From Mesorhizobium sp. LMG 17147 (GTDB taxonomy: Bacteria; Pseudomonadota; Alphaproteobacteria; Rhizobiales; Rhizobiaceae), in contig NZ_JANCTC010000021.1 of the NCBI RefSeq assembly GCF_024297145.1, positions 1 to 64,000 of the forward strand: DNA of 64,000 nucleotides, in the 5' to 3' direction. Below the pieces are notes generated by a model. The model had not been told where the DNA came from. It did no database searches and worked only from the letters and a program-made list of their open reading frames with translations. Made by a program: the position numbers and the translations under genes. Positions 18,531 to 26,338 of this stretch are shown in pieces. Within the stretch, counting starts at the first letter, position 1, and each line of letters opens with the position of its first letter.

Positions 18531-19808
18531 ATGAAAAAACTGAGCATCCTTCTTGGTGCCGTCGCAGGTCTGGCGATTTCCGCCGGCAGCGTGCTGGCCG
18601 ATTCCACGGTCAAGATGGTCGAGGTCATCACCAGCCCGCCGCGTACCGAATTCCTCAAGAAACAGATCGCCGAGTTCGAGGCGGCCAATCCGGGTGTCAA
18701 GGTCGAGCTGGTATCGCTGCCCTGGGGCCAGGCGTTCGAGAAGTTCCTTACCATGGTGCAGGCCGGCGACACGCCCGACATCGTCGAGATGCCGGAACGC
18801 TGGATGGGCCTCTATGCGACCAACGGCCAGCTCGAGGATCTCGGGCCATACATGGCCAAATGGGATGATGCCAAAACGCTGGGCGAGCGTGCCAAGCAGT
18901 TCGGCTCGACGGTCGACAACAAGCAGTACATGATCCCTTACGGCTATTACCTGAACGCGCTGTTCTGGAACAAGAAGCTGTTCAAGGAGGCTGGTCTGGA
19001 CGGTCCGCCGGCGACGCTCGACGAGTTCGTCGAGGACTCCAAGAAGATCTCCGCGATACCAGGCAAGTACGGCTACTGCCTGCGCGGCGGCCCTGGCGCC
19101 TTCAACGGCATGCACATGTTCATGAACATTGCCGCCGGCAAGGGCGGCTATTTCAACGAGGACGGCACCTCGACCATCAACGAGGAAGGGTCGGTCAAGG
19201 GCCTGCAGATGCTCGCCGACATGTACAAGAACGGCCTGGCGCCGAAAGACGCGGTGAGCTGGGGTTTCAACGAGACCGTCACCGGGTTCTATAGCGGCAC
19301 CTGCGCCATGCTGAACCAGGATCCCGACGCGCTGCTCGGCATCGCCGACAAGATGAGCGCCGACGACTTCGCCGTGGCGCCGATGCCAGTCGGGCCGAGC
19401 GGCAAATCCTATCCGACGCTCGGTTATGCCGGCTGGGCGATGTTCGCCAATTCCCAGCACAAGGACGATGCCTGGAAGCTGATGGCAACGCTTTTGTCGC
19501 CCAAGGACAATCTGGAATGGGCAAAGGAAGTCGGCGTCATTCCAATCCACAACGGCGCCGACCAGGACGCTCACTTCAGGACCGAGCAGTTCAAAGGCTG
19601 GTTCGAGGAACTGAACAACGGCGACAAATACGAGATGGTGACGCCTCCGACGCATCTGGAAAATCTCGGCAATTTCGTCGACCAGGTGGCGATCAAGAAT
19701 TTTCAGGAAGTGCTGCTTGGTCAGAAGGCGGCAAAGGACGTGGCCGACGAATGGGCCAAGTTCCTGACCAAGGAACAGCAGGACTGGATGGCCAAGAACA
19801 AGAAATAG
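18531..19808 (+). CDS. ABC importer periplasmic substrate-binding protein (CUT1/sugar type, family 1)
   Basis: 425 aa. Signal peptide MKKLSILLGAVAGLAISAGSVLA, then a two-lobed binding protein with the family features FEAANPGVKVELVSLPWGQ, AGDTPDIVEMPERW and YGYYLNALFWNKKLFKEAG. The length and these motifs place it with the UgpB/MalE group that carries oligosaccharides, polyols or glycerol-phosphates. The ATG at 18531 has GGGAG eight bases upstream; an upstream in-frame ATG at 18501 sits at the lyase stop and would spoil the signal peptide. It starts 30 nt after the lyase gene, in the same operon. Confidence 0.88.
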   Translation: MKKLSILLGAVAGLAISAGSVLADSTVKMVEVITSPPRTEFLKKQIAEFEAANPGVKVELVSLPWGQAFEKFLTMVQAGDTPDIVEMPERWMGLYATNGQLEDLGPYMAKWDDAKTLGERAKQFGSTVDNKQYMIPYGYYLNALFWNKKLFKEAGLDGPPATLDEFVEDSKKISAIPGKYGYCLRGGPGAFNGMHMFMNIAAGKGGYFNEDGTSTINEEGSVKGLQMLADMYKNGLAPKDAVSWGFNETVTGFYSGTCAMLNQDPDALLGIADKMSADDFAVAPMPVGPSGKSYPTLGYAGWAMFANSQHKDDAWKLMATLLSPKDNLEWAKEVGVIPIHNGADQDAHFRTEQFKGWFEELNNGDKYEMVTPPTHLENLGNFVDQVAIKNFQEVLLGQKAAKDVADEWAKFLTKEQQDWMAKNKK

Positions 19809-20023
19809 CTTTCCTCCCTTCTCCCCGTTCACGCGGAGAAGGTGTCAAAAAGTGACAGATGAGGGGCGGCGCCAACCCGTCGTGGCTCGTGTTGCCTCTC
19901 ATCTGCCTGCCCGTCCTCCGCAGCAGCTGCGCTGCAGCGGCGGAGGGTGGACCGGCATCTCCCCGTAAACGGGAGAGGCGCTGTCGCCAGCCCATGCTTG
20001 CCCCAGGAGACGATCCAGCACCC
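19809..20023 (+). other. intercistronic hairpin region between binding protein and permease
   Basis: 215 bases with several strong inverted repeats: CCTTCTCC/GGAGAAGG (19817-19842), TGTCA/TGACA (19843-19857) and TCTCCC/GGGAGA (around 19961-19979). The first resembles a short repeat family frequent between Rhizobiales genes. Stem-loops here usually protect the upstream mRNA so that the binding protein is made in excess over the permeases. Confidence 0.55.
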
Positions 20024-20947
20024 ATGACCTACGCCGTGTCCGAAATACGATCCGTCGGCAGGCCGCGAAAAAAGCGGCTATCCCATGCCGCAATCGAGCC
20101 CTGGCTCTATCTCAGCCCGGCGATCGTGCTGCTGGTCGTTGTGCTGCTGGTGCCGCTGGTTATCGGTATCGGTTACTCGTTCCGCAAATTCTCCGCTTTC
20201 AAATCCGAATATGTCGGACTTGGGCAGTATCAGGCGATGCTGTCGGATCCCGTGCTCGGGCAGGCGCTCGTCAACACGCTGTGGTGGACGGCAGCCAGCC
20301 TGTTCTTCCAGTTTTTCCTCGGCCTTGGCCTGGCGCTGCTGCTAGACACGCCGTTCCGGGGCAGAAAGATCGTGCAGGCGGTGGTGTTCCTGCCCTGGGC
20401 GGTGCCGTCCTTCCTCTCGGGCCTGACCTGGGCCTGGCTGTTCAACCCGATCATCGGGCCGCTGCCGCATTGGCTCTACGCCTCGGGGCTGAAAACCGAG
20501 CCAACCAACGTGCTCTCCGATCCCTCGACAGCCATGTGGGGACCGATCGTCGCCAATGTCTGGTTCGGCATTCCCTTTTTTGCCATCACGCTTTTGGCGG
20601 CGTTAAAGTCGATCCCGTCAGAACTGCATGAGGCGGCGGCCATCGACGGCGCCTCGCCGTGGCAACGCTTTACCAAGGTGACGCTGCCGTTCCTGGCGCC
20701 GACCATCGTCATTACCGTCATGCTGCGCACGATATGGATCGCCACCTTCGCCGACCTGATCTTCGTCATGACCGAAGGCGGGCCTGCCGGTTCGACGGCC
20801 ACGGTGCCGGTCTATATCTACGTCAGCGCGTTCAAGTCGCTGGACAAGGGCTATGCCTCCGCTGTGGCGGTGCTGCTGCTTGTGCTGCTCATCGTCTATG
20901 CGGTTGCGCTGATTGGCATCCGCCGTTCGCTGGTAAGGCACGTCTGA
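20024..20947 (+). CDS. ABC importer inner-membrane permease (MalF/UgpA type)
   Basis: 307 aa with six predicted helices, the first at WLYLSPAIVLLVVVLLVPLV. The cytoplasmic EAA loop, which docks on the ATPase, is EAAAIDGASPWQRFTKVTLP. The ATG at 20024 has AGGAGA about 12 bases upstream; longer in-frame starts run back through the hairpin region and are not used. The stop overlaps the next start (TGATG), so the two permeases are coupled and should form a heterodimer. Confidence 0.88.
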   Translation: MTYAVSEIRSVGRPRKKRLSHAAIEPWLYLSPAIVLLVVVLLVPLVIGIGYSFRKFSAFKSEYVGLGQYQAMLSDPVLGQALVNTLWWTAASLFFQFFLGLGLALLLDTPFRGRKIVQAVVFLPWAVPSFLSGLTWAWLFNPIIGPLPHWLYASGLKTEPTNVLSDPSTAMWGPIVANVWFGIPFFAITLLAALKSIPSELHEAAAIDGASPWQRFTKVTLPFLAPTIVITVMLRTIWIATFADLIFVMTEGGPAGSTATVPVYIYVSAFKSLDKGYASAVAVLLLVLLIVYAVALIGIRRSLVRHV

Positions 20948-21795
20948 TGATTGCCGGACGCTCCGTCTCCTCGCGCGTTCTCGGCGGCATCGGCCTTTAC
21001 GGCGCGATCGGCGCCTACATGGCCTTCGCGCTGTTCCCGATCTTCTGGACGTTGAAGATCTCGGTCACGCCGGAGCGGCTGCTCTATTCCGAAGGCATCA
21101 CTTTCTGGCCGTCGCAAACGACGCTGCAGAACTTCGTCACCGTGCTCGAAGCCACCGATTTTCCGCGCTATTTCCTAAACAGCGTTATCGTTTCGGTGTC
21201 GACGGCTGCCTTCGTAACGGTCATTGCCACGCTTGCCGGCTACGCCATGTCGCGTTTTTCGTTCCGCGGCAAGGCGACCCTGGCTATCCTGCTTTTGCTC
21301 ACCCAGACTTTTCCGCTGGTCATGGTCATTCCGCCGATCTACCGCATCATGGGGCAGATCGGTCTCATCAACAGCCTGACCGGCCTCGTCATCATCTACA
21401 CCGCCTTCAATACAGCCTTTGCAACCTTCCTGATGCAGTCGTTCTTCGACGGCATCCCGCGAGACCTGGAAGAGGCAGCGATGATCGACGGCTGCACGCG
21501 CCTGCAGGCGATGCGCAAGGTGATCGTGCCGCTGACGCTGCCCGGCATGGGGGCGACGCTTGGCTTCGTCTTTACCGCCGCGTGGAGCGAGTTGCTGTTT
21601 GCGCTGATGCTGATTTCCAGCGACGAGCAGAAGACTTTCGCGGTCGGCTTGCTCACCTACATCGGCAAATTCGCGGTCGACTGGGGACAAATGATGGCGG
21701 CTTCCATCCTGGCGCTGATCCCCGTCTGCTTCTTCTTTGCCTTCCTGCAACGTTACCTCGTCACCGGCCTTACCGCCGGCGCCGTCAAGGGATAG
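20947..21795 (+). CDS. ABC importer inner-membrane permease (MalG/UgpE type)
   Basis: 282 aa with six helices, starting LYGAIGAYMAFALFPIFWTL. The EAA motif is EEAAMIDGCTRLQAMRKVIVP, followed by LTLPGMGATLGFVFTAAWSEL. It shares one base with the preceding permease stop. The ATPase gene follows after four bases. Together with the neighbours it completes a CUT1-type importer; the substrate is unknown. Confidence 0.88.
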   Translation: MIAGRSVSSRVLGGIGLYGAIGAYMAFALFPIFWTLKISVTPERLLYSEGITFWPSQTTLQNFVTVLEATDFPRYFLNSVIVSVSTAAFVTVIATLAGYAMSRFSFRGKATLAILLLLTQTFPLVMVIPPIYRIMGQIGLINSLTGLVIIYTAFNTAFATFLMQSFFDGIPRDLEEAAMIDGCTRLQAMRKVIVPLTLPGMGATLGFVFTAAWSELLFALMLISSDEQKTFAVGLLTYIGKFAVDWGQMMAASILALIPVCFFFAFLQRYLVTGLTAGAVKG

Positions 21796-21799
21796 ATCG

Positions 21800-22867
21800 A
21801 TGGCCTCCGTCACACTCGACAAAGTCCGCAAAGACTATGGAGCCGTGCGCGTCCTGCACGCGGTCGATCTCGAAATCGCCGACGGCGAGTTCGTGGTCCT
21901 GGTCGGCCCGTCCGGCTGCGGGAAATCGACCCTGCTGCGCATGATCGCCGGGCTGGAGGAGGTCTCCGGCGGCGAGATCCATATTGGCGAGCGCCTGGTT
22001 AACGACATTGCGCCAAAGGACCGCGACATCGCCATGGTGTTTCAGTCATACGCGCTCTATCCGCATATGGACGTGTCGAAGAACATGGGCTTCAGCCTGA
22101 TGCTGAGGAAGGCCGGCAAGCCAGCTATCGAAGCAAGGGTGGACGCCGCCGCCAAGCGGCTCGGGCTCGATGCCCTTCTGCAACGCCTGCCGCGGCAATT
22201 GTCCGGCGGCCAGCGCCAGCGCGTCGCCATGGGGCGGGCCATCGTGCGCGACCCGAAGGTCTTTCTCTTCGACGAGCCGCTTTCGAACCTCGACGCCAAG
22301 CTGCGCGTCCACATGCGTGCCGAGATAAAGGCGCTGCACCAGCAATTGAGGACCACTTCGGTCTATGTCACCCATGACCAGACCGAAGCGATGACAATGG
22401 CCGACCGTATCGTCGTCATGCATGACGGCCTCGTCCAGCAGGTCGGCGCGCCGCTCGATCTGTACGACCGGCCGGTCAACATGTTCGTCGCCGGGTTCAT
22501 CGGCTCGCCCGGCATGAATTTTCTGCCTGCCGTGGTTGAAAAGGGCGCCGGGCCGGATGCCATCCTGGCCGACGGCCAGAAGCTGAGGCTGCCCGACGGC
22601 CTGCCGCTCAGGGATGGCGATGCGATCACCGTAGGCTTGCGGCCCGAGCATATCCGGCTCGCCGACAATGGCGCGCTGAAAGGCAAGGTGGGCGTGGTGG
22701 AGCCGCTCGGCTTGTCGACCCAGTTCTATACCAGGCTTGCCGGCCAGCAGGTCTGCGTGTTTGCCATGGGCCGGGCCAGCGTGAAACCGGGTGAAGGCGT
22801 GCGCCTGTCGGCTGATCCGGCGTCGCTGCATCTGTTCGATCCGGCAAGCGGCGATCGCATCGACTAG
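21800..22867 (+). CDS. ABC importer ATPase (MalK/UgpC type)
   Basis: 355 aa. Nucleotide-binding domain with Walker A GPSGCGKST, Q-loop MVFQSYALYPHM, signature LSGGQRQRVAMGRAIVR, Walker B VFLFDEPLSNLD and H-switch VTHDQTEAM. The C-terminal TOBE/MalK regulatory domain contains TVGLRPEHIRL. As in other CUT1 systems one ATPase probably forms a homodimer serving both permeases. Last gene of the cassette; a mosaic repeat begins at its stop codon. Confidence 0.92.
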   Translation: MASVTLDKVRKDYGAVRVLHAVDLEIADGEFVVLVGPSGCGKSTLLRMIAGLEEVSGGEIHIGERLVNDIAPKDRDIAMVFQSYALYPHMDVSKNMGFSLMLRKAGKPAIEARVDAAAKRLGLDALLQRLPRQLSGGQRQRVAMGRAIVRDPKVFLFDEPLSNLDAKLRVHMRAEIKALHQQLRTTSVYVTHDQTEAMTMADRIVVMHDGLVQQVGAPLDLYDRPVNMFVAGFIGSPGMNFLPAVVEKGAGPDAILADGQKLRLPDGLPLRDGDAITVGLRPEHIRLADNGALKGKVGVVEPLGLSTQFYTRLAGQQVCVFAMGRASVKPGEGVRLSADPASLHLFDPASGDRID

Positions 22868-22969
22868 AGCGGTTCCGGTTCTCTTGGAACCGGTAACTCG
22901 CTCTAACTATCTGTTTTGCCGCATTTATGCGGACGCCAAATGATTCCATTTGGCTGCAAAATGCTCTAG
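22864..22969. repeat. rhizobial mosaic intergenic element (two palindromes between GCTCTA ends)
   Basis: The element starts at the ATPase stop. The first palindrome is TAGAGCGGTTCC with GGAACCG and GCTCTA (22865-22905). The second is GCCAAATG-ATTC-CATTTGGC (22935-22954), an 8-bp perfect stem. It ends in GCTCTAG, an inverted match to its beginning. It has the composite look of RIME-like elements but differs from the copy at 13.7 kb. Confidence 0.65.
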
Positions 22970-22983
22970 TCCTGAATTCCCGA

Positions 22984-23014
22984 AACGAAAAACGCCGCCC
23001 GGAAGGCGGCGTTT
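22984..23014 (-). terminator. rho-independent terminator of rpmG
   Basis: AAACGCCGCC/GGCGGCGTTT forms a 10-bp stem with a 5-nt loop. On the minus strand it is followed by TTTCGTTTCG. It lies 23 nt after the rpmG stop. Confidence 0.8.
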
Positions 23015-23036
23015 CAGTACTGCGAGAGAAACCCGA

Positions 23037-23204
23037 TTACTTGATCTTGGTTTCCTTGAATTCGACGTGCTTCTTGGCGACCGGGTCGTATTTGCGGAAC
23101 GACAGCTTGTCCGTCTTGGTGCGGCTGTTCTTGCTGGTCACGTAGAAGAAACCGGTGTCGGCGGTCGACAGAAGCTTGATCTTGATGTTTGCGGCTTTGG
23201 CCAT
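23037..23204 (-). CDS. rpmG: 50S ribosomal protein L33
   Basis: 55 aa beginning MAKAANIKIKLLSTADTGFF and ending KYDPVAKKHVEFKETKIK, a standard L33 of the zinc-free type (no CxxC pairs). It is a small component of the large ribosomal subunit near the E site. In related genomes it commonly follows pleD directly, whereas here 6.9 kb separates them. It has its own promoter and terminator. Confidence 0.96.
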   Translation of the reverse strand: MAKAANIKIKLLSTADTGFFYVTSKNSRTKTDKLSFRKYDPVAKKHVEFKETKIK

Positions 23205-23282
23205 GATGTTCGTCCGTTAATGTTCGTGGAGTTTTGGCCGCTGGAGCACGGGAAACACCCGGACGCGGGAAACTTGCCGCGA

Positions 23283-23310
23283 CACATAAAGAACGCGCCC
23301 GGAAAGTCAA
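23283..23310 (-). promoter_or_regulatory. predicted rpmG promoter
   Basis: On the minus strand TTGACT and TATGTG are separated by 16 nt, about 80 nt before the rpmG start. It matches the rhizobial housekeeping sigma-70 pattern and lies in a 119-nt gap after the NIF3-like gene. Confidence 0.55.
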
Positions 23311-23323
23311 CCCTTGTCCAGGC

Positions 23324-23779
23324 TCATGCGTCTTCCGTGACTGGCAACACCTTCTTCCAATCGCCCGTCGTGTTCCACCAGCGGTTCGGGTTGTTGCGGT
23401 CGTCGAGACCCTTGGAGCGGCTGGCAAGCAGTGGCTGAATGCGGATCACCGGCTCCTGATAGCTGTGAACCTGGTAAATCGCTTCGACGACGCGAGCGGC
23501 GAGCTTCTGATCATCGGGCAGTTCGAACGACACTTCGACAGTCCCAGGCCGCCTTCGCAATTCCGTCTCGGCGCCGGCGGCGGCGCCTTCAAGCGGCCGG
23601 TAGCGTTCGATGCCGTCCGCCGACTGAAAGGCATTGCTGTCATATTTGCCCATTCTGAGCGGCGCGATCGCGACCACCGCTTCCATGATGCGATCGACAT
23701 CAGCTGCCGGTGCCTGAAAGGTCACCAGCAGCAGCAATTCCATCCGCAGCGATTTCGTTTCAAAGCCACTATCGATCAT
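23324..23779 (-). CDS. small NIF3-insert / CutA1-like domain protein
   Basis: 151 aa. The alternating pattern LLLLVTFQAPAADVDRIMEAVV, GKYDSNAFQSADGIERYRPLEGA and GTVEVSFELPDDQ resembles the ferredoxin-like insert domain of YqfO/NIF3 proteins and CutA1 (the FRPLEGA-like YRPLEGA phrase is the clearest part). The metal-binding NIF3 core is absent, so this is a stand-alone version, probably a trimeric small-ligand or metal sensor. The exact role is not known. The start at 23779 has GGGAGACC upstream; MELLLLV (23743) is an alternative. Confidence 0.6.
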   Translation of the reverse strand: MIDSGFETKSLRMELLLLVTFQAPAADVDRIMEAVVAIAPLRMGKYDSNAFQSADGIERYRPLEGAAAGAETELRRRPGTVEVSFELPDDQKLAARVVEAIYQVHSYQEPVIRIQPLLASRSKGLDDRNNPNRWWNTTGDWKKVLPVTEDA

Positions 23780-23889
23780 CCGAGGTCTCCCTGCTTATGC
23801 ACTTTGGGGGAGCATATACTCGAGCCCTCCTGACATGGTTATGTCAGTAGTTGGTCAGCAGTGGGAGCGATGTCGGAAGCTGGACCGAC

Positions 23890-25065
23890 TCAGAGGATTT
23901 TGCGGAGCAGCCTGGTGCCGACCAGCACGATATAGCAGGCGAAGAACAGGCCGAGCGCCCAACCGAAGCCCGACGGCCCGAAAGCGTCCATGCCGATGCC
24001 GATTGCCTGCGGGCCAAGCACCATGCCGACGCCGTAGCAGAGCACGAAGGCGGCGTTGGCGGAGGCCAATTCATGGCCGGAAAGCTGCGAGCCGAGATGC
24101 GCCAGGCCGATTGTGTACATAGCAGCGACCACACCGCCCCAGACGAACAGAAGCGCTGCCATCAAATGCCAGTTCTGCGCGAAGAACGGCATGAAGATTG
24201 TGCCGGCAAGCCCGACGGTGGCACAGGCCATAAGCAAATAGCGGCGGTCGCTGACGCGGTCGCTGATCATGCCGATCGGGATCTGAAGCAGCACGTTGCC
24301 GAGGCCGATCATGGTGAGCAAAAGGGCTGCGTCCGCCTCTGAGTAGCCGATGCGGCTACCATAGACGGGGAACAGCGCAAAGCCGCCGGTCTCGACCGCG
24401 CCGAATACCAGCACGGCGGCGGTCGCCGTCGGCACCAGCCAGATATAACGCAGGAAATTGCTGGTTTCGCCGTCCGAGACGATCGTCGGGCTCTCGTTGC
24501 GTGCCGCCAGCACCGGTATGGCAGCCAGCGTAACCAGCGCGATGGTGACGCCGAAAGGGAGGAAACCGCTGCTGCCAAGGTGGGCGAACAGCCAAGGCCC
24601 GGCGGCAAAGCCGAGAGACAGCACGGTGGCATAGATGCCGAGGACCAGTCCGCGCCGGTGTGGCGGTGCCGAGGTGCTGATCCAGAATTCCGACAGGATG
24701 AACAGCACCGTCAGCGCGATATGCAGCAGGACCCGCAGCGGAAACCACATCCAGAAAGCTGGCGCGAAATGGAAACCGACAAAGGCCAGCGCTCCGGCCG
24801 CAATCATGGCAAGCATTGTCCAGGCGACCCCGAACCGCATGGCAAGCGGAGTGGCGAGCGGTGCGCCGGCGATCGAGGCGAGGCCGGCGACCGCGGTGTT
24901 GAGGCCGATCATCGACGCGGAGTGGCCGCGCGTTTCAAGAATCACGCTGAGCAGCGGCATGCCGAGGCCGATGGCAATGCCGACGACGCTGATCGACGAG
25001 ATCGCCGCGACCATCGGCAGCCAGTGTACGCGTTCCTTGCCCTGCGGCTGGATGTCGACTGTCAT
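23890..25065 (-). CDS. major facilitator superfamily transporter (YcaD-like)
   Basis: 391 aa with 12 predicted helices and no large loops. The first helix is LPMVAAISSISVVGIAIGLGMPLL, the inter-repeat loop carries PPHRRGLVLGIY, and the second half starts around FLRYIWLVPTATAAVLVFG. DRVSDRRYLLMAC is the cytoplasmic RxxDRxxRR-like loop. The overall pattern fits the YcaD/sugar-like exporter group; the substrate is unknown. Start MTVDIQPQGKE at 25065, 17 nt after the NUDIX stop, suggests a shared transcript with the upstream genes. Confidence 0.82.
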   Translation of the reverse strand: MTVDIQPQGKERVHWLPMVAAISSISVVGIAIGLGMPLLSVILETRGHSASMIGLNTAVAGLASIAGAPLATPLAMRFGVAWTMLAMIAAGALAFVGFHFAPAFWMWFPLRVLLHIALTVLFILSEFWISTSAPPHRRGLVLGIYATVLSLGFAAGPWLFAHLGSSGFLPFGVTIALVTLAAIPVLAARNESPTIVSDGETSNFLRYIWLVPTATAAVLVFGAVETGGFALFPVYGSRIGYSEADAALLLTMIGLGNVLLQIPIGMISDRVSDRRYLLMACATVGLAGTIFMPFFAQNWHLMAALLFVWGGVVAAMYTIGLAHLGSQLSGHELASANAAFVLCYGVGMVLGPQAIGIGMDAFGPSGFGWALGLFFACYIVLVGTRLLRKIL

Positions 25066-25081
25066 GGAATGCCTGGCTGCT

Positions 25082-25813
25082 CTAGAGAATTTCGCGGACG
25101 AAGCGATTGCGGACAAGCCGGTAGAACGGCACGCGACCGCCGGGGCTCAGCAGCGGATCCTGGGCGAGGCGGGTTTCCAGTCCCTCCAGGACCGTGCGCG
25201 TGATGTCTGGGATATCTGCTTGCCTGGCCTTGGCCAGCGGCAGCCAAACGACGTCCTCCAATTCGTTGGTCGGACCGCCATCCGGCAGTTCCACGGCGAC
25301 ATCGTCGCGCCATGCGCCGAGAAAGCGCGTATCGAACCGGCGCACCCGGTTGGGCGGGGTGATGGCGCGTGCGACGAAGCGCAGCGCTTGCAGTGATGGG
25401 ATGACGCCGTGCTCGACAAAGCCCTGCCAGTCGCGCTTGGCGGTTGCGAAGACCCCTTTTTGGCCGATCAGCAGGCCGGCCTCCTCATAGGTTTCGCGGA
25501 TTGCCGACAGGGCAATGGCGCGGGCGCGGACCGGGCTGGTGCGGCCGATGCCAGCGGTCAATCTCGCTTCTTCGTCGGGATGAAGTGCGGTGGCTGTCGG
25601 GATGTGGCTGTCGGCCGGATCGGTGCGGCCGCCCGGAAACACGAATTTTCCCGGCATGAAGGCATGACGGGCGTGGCGGCGGCCCATCAGCACCAGGAAC
25701 TCGTCGCCCTTGCGGTCGAGCAGGATCAGCGTCGCGGCGTCGCGCGGGCGTATAGGCTTGGCGTCGAGCGGGACCCGCTCGACCTTGTCGACTTCCGCCT
25801 TGGTCACAACCAT
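25082..25813 (-). CDS. NUDIX hydrolase (NUDT7/8/19-like)
   Basis: 243 aa. The Nudix core RETYEEAGLLIG is present near residue 106, preceded at a distance by FVFPGGRTDPADS. The spacing between the GG and the RE is longer than in the classic box, as in eukaryotic-type acyl-CoA diphosphatases and their bacterial relatives. Such enzymes cleave nucleoside diphosphate derivatives, here perhaps CoA esters (inference). It sits between DUF983 and the MFS transporter in the minus-strand rnr block. Confidence 0.85.
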   Translation of the reverse strand: MVVTKAEVDKVERVPLDAKPIRPRDAATLILLDRKGDEFLVLMGRRHARHAFMPGKFVFPGGRTDPADSHIPTATALHPDEEARLTAGIGRTSPVRARAIALSAIRETYEEAGLLIGQKGVFATAKRDWQGFVEHGVIPSLQALRFVARAITPPNRVRRFDTRFLGAWRDDVAVELPDGGPTNELEDVVWLPLAKARQADIPDITRTVLEGLETRLAQDPLLSPGGRVPFYRLVRNRFVREIL

Positions 25814-25885
25814 GCGCTCGACCTAGCGGAATCTTCTCCGATGCGAAAGTGGCGTCCAGCCATGCCGATTGCGCCAGCCTCGGTT

Positions 25886-26338
25886 TCAAGCCTCGGGATG
25901 CGACTCGATCAGATCTTCGTCACCGCCAAAGCCGTGCATATAAAACGCCCATTGCAAGCCGATGACAGCGCCCTTGACTGGCTGCAGCAGGACGACGGCG
26001 AGAATGATGGTCAATGGCACCCAGATGGCGATGTGCTGCCAGGTCGACAGCGTCGAGGTCGCCTCGACACCCATGAAAGCGCCAAGCACGATGTGGCCGA
26101 CAATGACCACCACAAGATAGGCCGGCAGGTCGTCGGCGCGATGGTGGTGGAGCTCCTCGCCGCAATGATCGCATTTGTCGACGGTCTTGACGAAGGCGCG
26201 AAACAGCTTGCCCTCACCGCAATGCGGGCAGCGGCCGAGCATGCCGCGCTTCATTGCCGTCCATAGCGGCCGGGCGGTCCGGCCCGAGTGATGTTCGCCG
26301 CCGAAAACCCGTTCTTCCACCTGCAGTTCTGTTGGCAT
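25886..26338 (-). CDS. DUF983 membrane protein with zinc-ribbon start
   Basis: 150 aa. The N-terminus has a rubredoxin-like ribbon CPHCGEGKLF...CDHCGEEL followed by a His-rich HHHRADD segment, then two helices (YLVVVIVGHIVLGAF and IAIWVPLTIILAVVLL). DUF983 proteins are found beside rnr throughout alphaproteobacteria, but their role is not established. The ATG overlaps the rnr stop by one base (TAATG), so it should be translated by ribosomes finishing rnr. Confidence 0.9.
   Translation of the reverse strand: MPTELQVEERVFGGEHHSGRTARPLWTAMKRGMLGRCPHCGEGKLFRAFVKTVDKCDHCGEELHHHRADDLPAYLVVVIVGHIVLGAFMGVEATSTLSTWQHIAIWVPLTIILAVVLLQPVKGAVIGLQWAFYMHGFGGDEDLIESHPEA

Noticed and set aside
19859..20023. 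N-terminal extension of the first permease
   Set aside because: The extra residues are encoded by the hairpin/repeat region, and the ATG at 20024 has a ribosome site.
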